64,000 bases of DNA from Dietzia lutea (GTDB lineage Bacteria; Actinomycetota; Actinomycetes; Mycobacteriales; Mycobacteriaceae). The translations under genes were made by a program, and so were the position numbers. The stretch covers positions 62,001 to 126,000 of the forward strand of contig NZ_CP015449.1 in NCBI RefSeq assembly GCF_003096075.1, read 5' to 3'. The notes under the pieces are model-generated. The model did no database searches. It was not told the origin of the DNA and was given only the letters and a program-made list of their open reading frames with translations. Positions 62,322-64,000 of the stretch are shown here, one piece after another (within the stretch, counting starts at the first letter, position 1; each line of letters opens with the position of its first letter).

Positions 62322-62960
62322 CTACCAGCCCCGAGCCTTCCACTGGGCTAAGTGGGGCCGTTCAGCACCGAGCGTGGTGCCATTGCCGTGGCCTGGATGG
62401 ACAACGGTCGAGTCTGGCAGTTGGTCGAAGATCCTTTCGGTGACATCGGTGATAAGGGACAGGAACCGATCCGGATCATCTTCGGTGTTACCGACGCCGC
62501 CCGGGAAGAGCGAGTCGCCCGAGAATAGATGCGCAGGGCCCCGGGGATCACGGTAAAGCAACGCTATGGACCCCAGCGTATGTCCGCGGAGCTGAATCAC
62601 TTCAAGCTCAATGTCTTCGAACGATCGCACTTCTCCGTGACCCAACGCTATGTCTGTCGGCACAGTAATGGCTTCGATCTCGTCCTCGCCAGCTGCGGTC
62701 GGGGCCTTGGTTACCTCTTTCACTTCCCCCAACGCGCGCACATGGTCCCAATGTGAATGCGTGGTGATGATGGCGGAGACGTGAGTCGTAGCGTCCGTGT
62801 CTTCCTGCGCATCAGCGAGGAGGGAAAGAATGGCCGGGGCGTCGTCGGCGGCATCGATGAGCACTTGCGCGCCGCTGGTCTTGGAGGTGAGGATGTACAC
62901 ATTGTTGTTCGTCTCTGATACCGAAATTGTGCGGATAGTGAGTCCGGGCAGGTTGTACAT
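62322..62960 (-). CDS. MBL-fold metallo-hydrolase (glyoxalase II-like)
   Basis: A 212-residue metallo-beta-lactamase-fold hydrolase. The metal motif THSHWDH is near residue 66, LRGHTLGSIALLY supplies the next His, FSGDSLFPGGVG the bridging Asp and VHPGHGNGT the last His. The start at ATG 62960 has AGGAG 9 bases upstream. It lies 98 bp downstream of the TauE/SafE permease on the same strand; the pairing might concern organosulfur compounds or thioesters, which is inference. Confidence 0.88.
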   Translation of the reverse strand: MYNLPGLTIRTISVSETNNNVYILTSKTSGAQVLIDAADDAPAILSLLADAQEDTDATTHVSAIITTHSHWDHVRALGEVKEVTKAPTAAGEDEIEAITVPTDIALGHGEVRSFEDIELEVIQLRGHTLGSIALLYRDPRGPAHLFSGDSLFPGGVGNTEDDPDRFLSLITDVTERIFDQLPDSTVVHPGHGNGTTLGAERPHLAQWKARGW

Positions 62961-63057
62961 CGCGGTCACTCCTCGTGGTTAGTGGTGATAGATGGTGAAC
63001 TGATCATGCCGGGGTTCTCGGGGTCGATGGGAACAGCGCTCTCTTCGTGCGAGCTTC

Positions 63058-63819
63058 TCAGTGGCCAGTTGGCGCCGCTGTGAGGCCGGCGCCGATCGCG
63101 GTCAGAGCGCCGACGATGCCGAGAAGGATAACGATCAGCCGACCGATTCGGGCCGGCACTACGCGGTGCAGCAGGTTTCCAGCAATGAGGCCGGCCGGCA
63201 GACCGACGGCCGTGAACACCCACATCATCGGCTCTAGAACGGGTGCTGAATTGGGGGTAGAGATCGTAACTGCGCCTGCGCCGATGAGAGAAGTCAGGAC
63301 CACGAAAGGCTGCATTGTTGCTGCGAACGCCTGGTGGTCCCAACGCGTGGCAATCGCGTAAATGGACATCGGTGGTCCGCCGATGCCTGACATCGTCACC
63401 AACATCCCGGTAGCTGTACCCGCAGCAAGCGAAGCAGGAACCGGTGGCGCCTCATACGTTGTTTTGCTTGCTACCAGGGAGAGTCCGATTCCGAGCAACA
63501 GCACAATGCCGACTACCACCCTGAACGTTGCGACATCGAGTGAGCGCACGACAAGTGCCCCGAGCACTGCTCCGGCGACACTTGTGACCGAAAGAAGGGC
63601 GAGCCGTCTCCAGTCGACATCCCGACGCACCGTTCCGAGAAGAAGGAAGGCAGCAGTGGCACCACAGAGGTTGGCGAAGACCACGCCTTGCTGTCCGGGT
63701 AGGAGCAGGATCGCAAGGGGTGCGACAACCATCGCGAAACCCATCCCCGCGATTCGCTGTAAAGCAGCGCCCGCTACAACGGACACCGCGAGGGCTAGTT
63801 CGGCCGCGGGGAATAGCAA
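63058..63819 (-). CDS. TauE/SafE-family membrane permease
   Basis: A protein of about 253 residues with eight membrane helices and the two internal repeats of the family: GMGFAMVVAPLAILLLPGQQGVVFANL in the first and SGIGGPPMSIYAIATRWDHQAFAATMQP in the second. Members export sulfite, sulfoacetate or other small organic anions. A TTG start at 63819 with GAGGGG upstream, 10 bp after the preceding gene's stop, is preferred; an ATG at 63894 would overlap that gene and lacks a ribosome-binding site. Confidence 0.83.
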   Translation of the reverse strand: MLFPAAELALAVSVVAGAALQRIAGMGFAMVVAPLAILLLPGQQGVVFANLCGATAAFLLLGTVRRDVDWRRLALLSVTSVAGAVLGALVVRSLDVATFRVVVGIVLLLGIGLSLVASKTTYEAPPVPASLAAGTATGMLVTMSGIGGPPMSIYAIATRWDHQAFAATMQPFVVLTSLIGAGAVTISTPNSAPVLEPMMWVFTAVGLPAGLIAGNLLHRVVPARIGRLIVILLGIVGALTAIGAGLTAAPTGH

Positions 63820-63829
63820 AGCAGACCCC

Positions 63830-64000
63830 TCAACCGTCGGCTGGCATACGTCGAGAGACGGAGACGACCTGGTGGCCTCGTGCGGTGGTCTCATTCACGA
63901 TCGCGGAATCTGCGTAGAGGTTGCCGCTGGGCCTGGGAATGTCTGAGCCAGCACTGACTCCGAGCGCCAGGAGTCCGGCGCGCAGCGTGAGGTCGATCAC
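63830..64000 (-). CDS. C-terminal 56 residues of an unidentified protein (5' end outside window)
   Basis: An open minus-strand frame runs from the window edge to a TGA at 63830-63832, giving a C-terminus with RAGLLALGVSAGSDIPRPSG and ending RRMPADG. Third-position GC is high throughout, which supports coding. It stops 10 bp before the TauE/SafE start, so both are likely in one operon. The fragment is too short to identify. Confidence 0.5.
   Translation of the reverse strand: MIDLTLRAGLLALGVSAGSDIPRPSGNLYADSAIVNETTARGHQVVSVSRRMPADG

Overview
The window is chromosomal DNA from a very GC-rich actinobacterium. Gene content fits the mycolic-acid group (Mycobacteriales, for example Dietzia, Gordonia or Rhodococcus): several F420/FMN luciferase-like oxidoreductases, a GlnR-type nitrogen box, a GH15 trehalase, an HsaD-like hydrolase and an HsaB remnant. 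Genus is an inference; there is no rRNA gene to settle it. Genes are dense, many overlap by 4 bp (ATGA/GTGA), and GTG starts are common.

0-7.4 kb: the tail of a membrane-protein operon, tRNA-Leu(CAG) with a strong terminator, the proton-translocating transhydrogenase pntA-pntB, an aldehyde dehydrogenase, and an ammonium transporter on the minus strand. 7.4-15.6 kb: a nitrogen-assimilation cluster divergent from amt, comprising type III glutamine-synthetase-like glnT, the three split glutamate-synthase-like subunits glxB/glxC/glxD, an XRE-cupin regulator, an M20 carbamoylase/allantoate-amidohydrolase-like enzyme and a sarcosine-oxidase-beta-like flavoprotein. Two GlnR-type boxes lie between amt and glnT. 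The set resembles the N-methylglutamate route for methylated amines, but with a single-subunit oxidase.

15.6-26.2 kb: a minus-strand run (LLM oxidoreductase, GH15 trehalase, SDR, small helical protein, acyl-CoA dehydrogenase), then LLM, secreted, MFS, hydrolase and SRPBCC genes. A perfect 24-bp palindrome matching the KstR half-site pattern sits between the acyl-CoA dehydrogenase and the LLM gene. 26.5-50.2 kb: katE, an AI-2E-type permease, meta-cleavage-type hydrolases beside a decayed flavin reductase, YceI, an FMO-TetR-hydrolase operon with a candidate operator, SDRs, a sigma factor-MGMT-LysE operon, MFS, phosphoenolpyruvate carboxylase and a DUF4870 protein. Several short-spaced repeat clusters occur here, one inside the lysE-like coding sequence.

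50.2-60 kb: an accessory island with looser codon use. It carries a serine recombinase, a winged-helix gene that appears frameshifted, an Erm-type 23S rRNA methyltransferase with an apparent leader-peptide attenuator, and a complete IS21-family element (54766-57111; 12-bp terminal repeats, 5-bp TGCGC duplication). The element splits a 394-codon gene of unknown function, and removing it plus one duplication restores the frame exactly. A 523-residue protein of unknown function follows. 60-64 kb returns to ordinary genes: SDR/TetR pair, ABM monooxygenase, MBL hydrolase, TauE/SafE permease and a partial gene running off the end.
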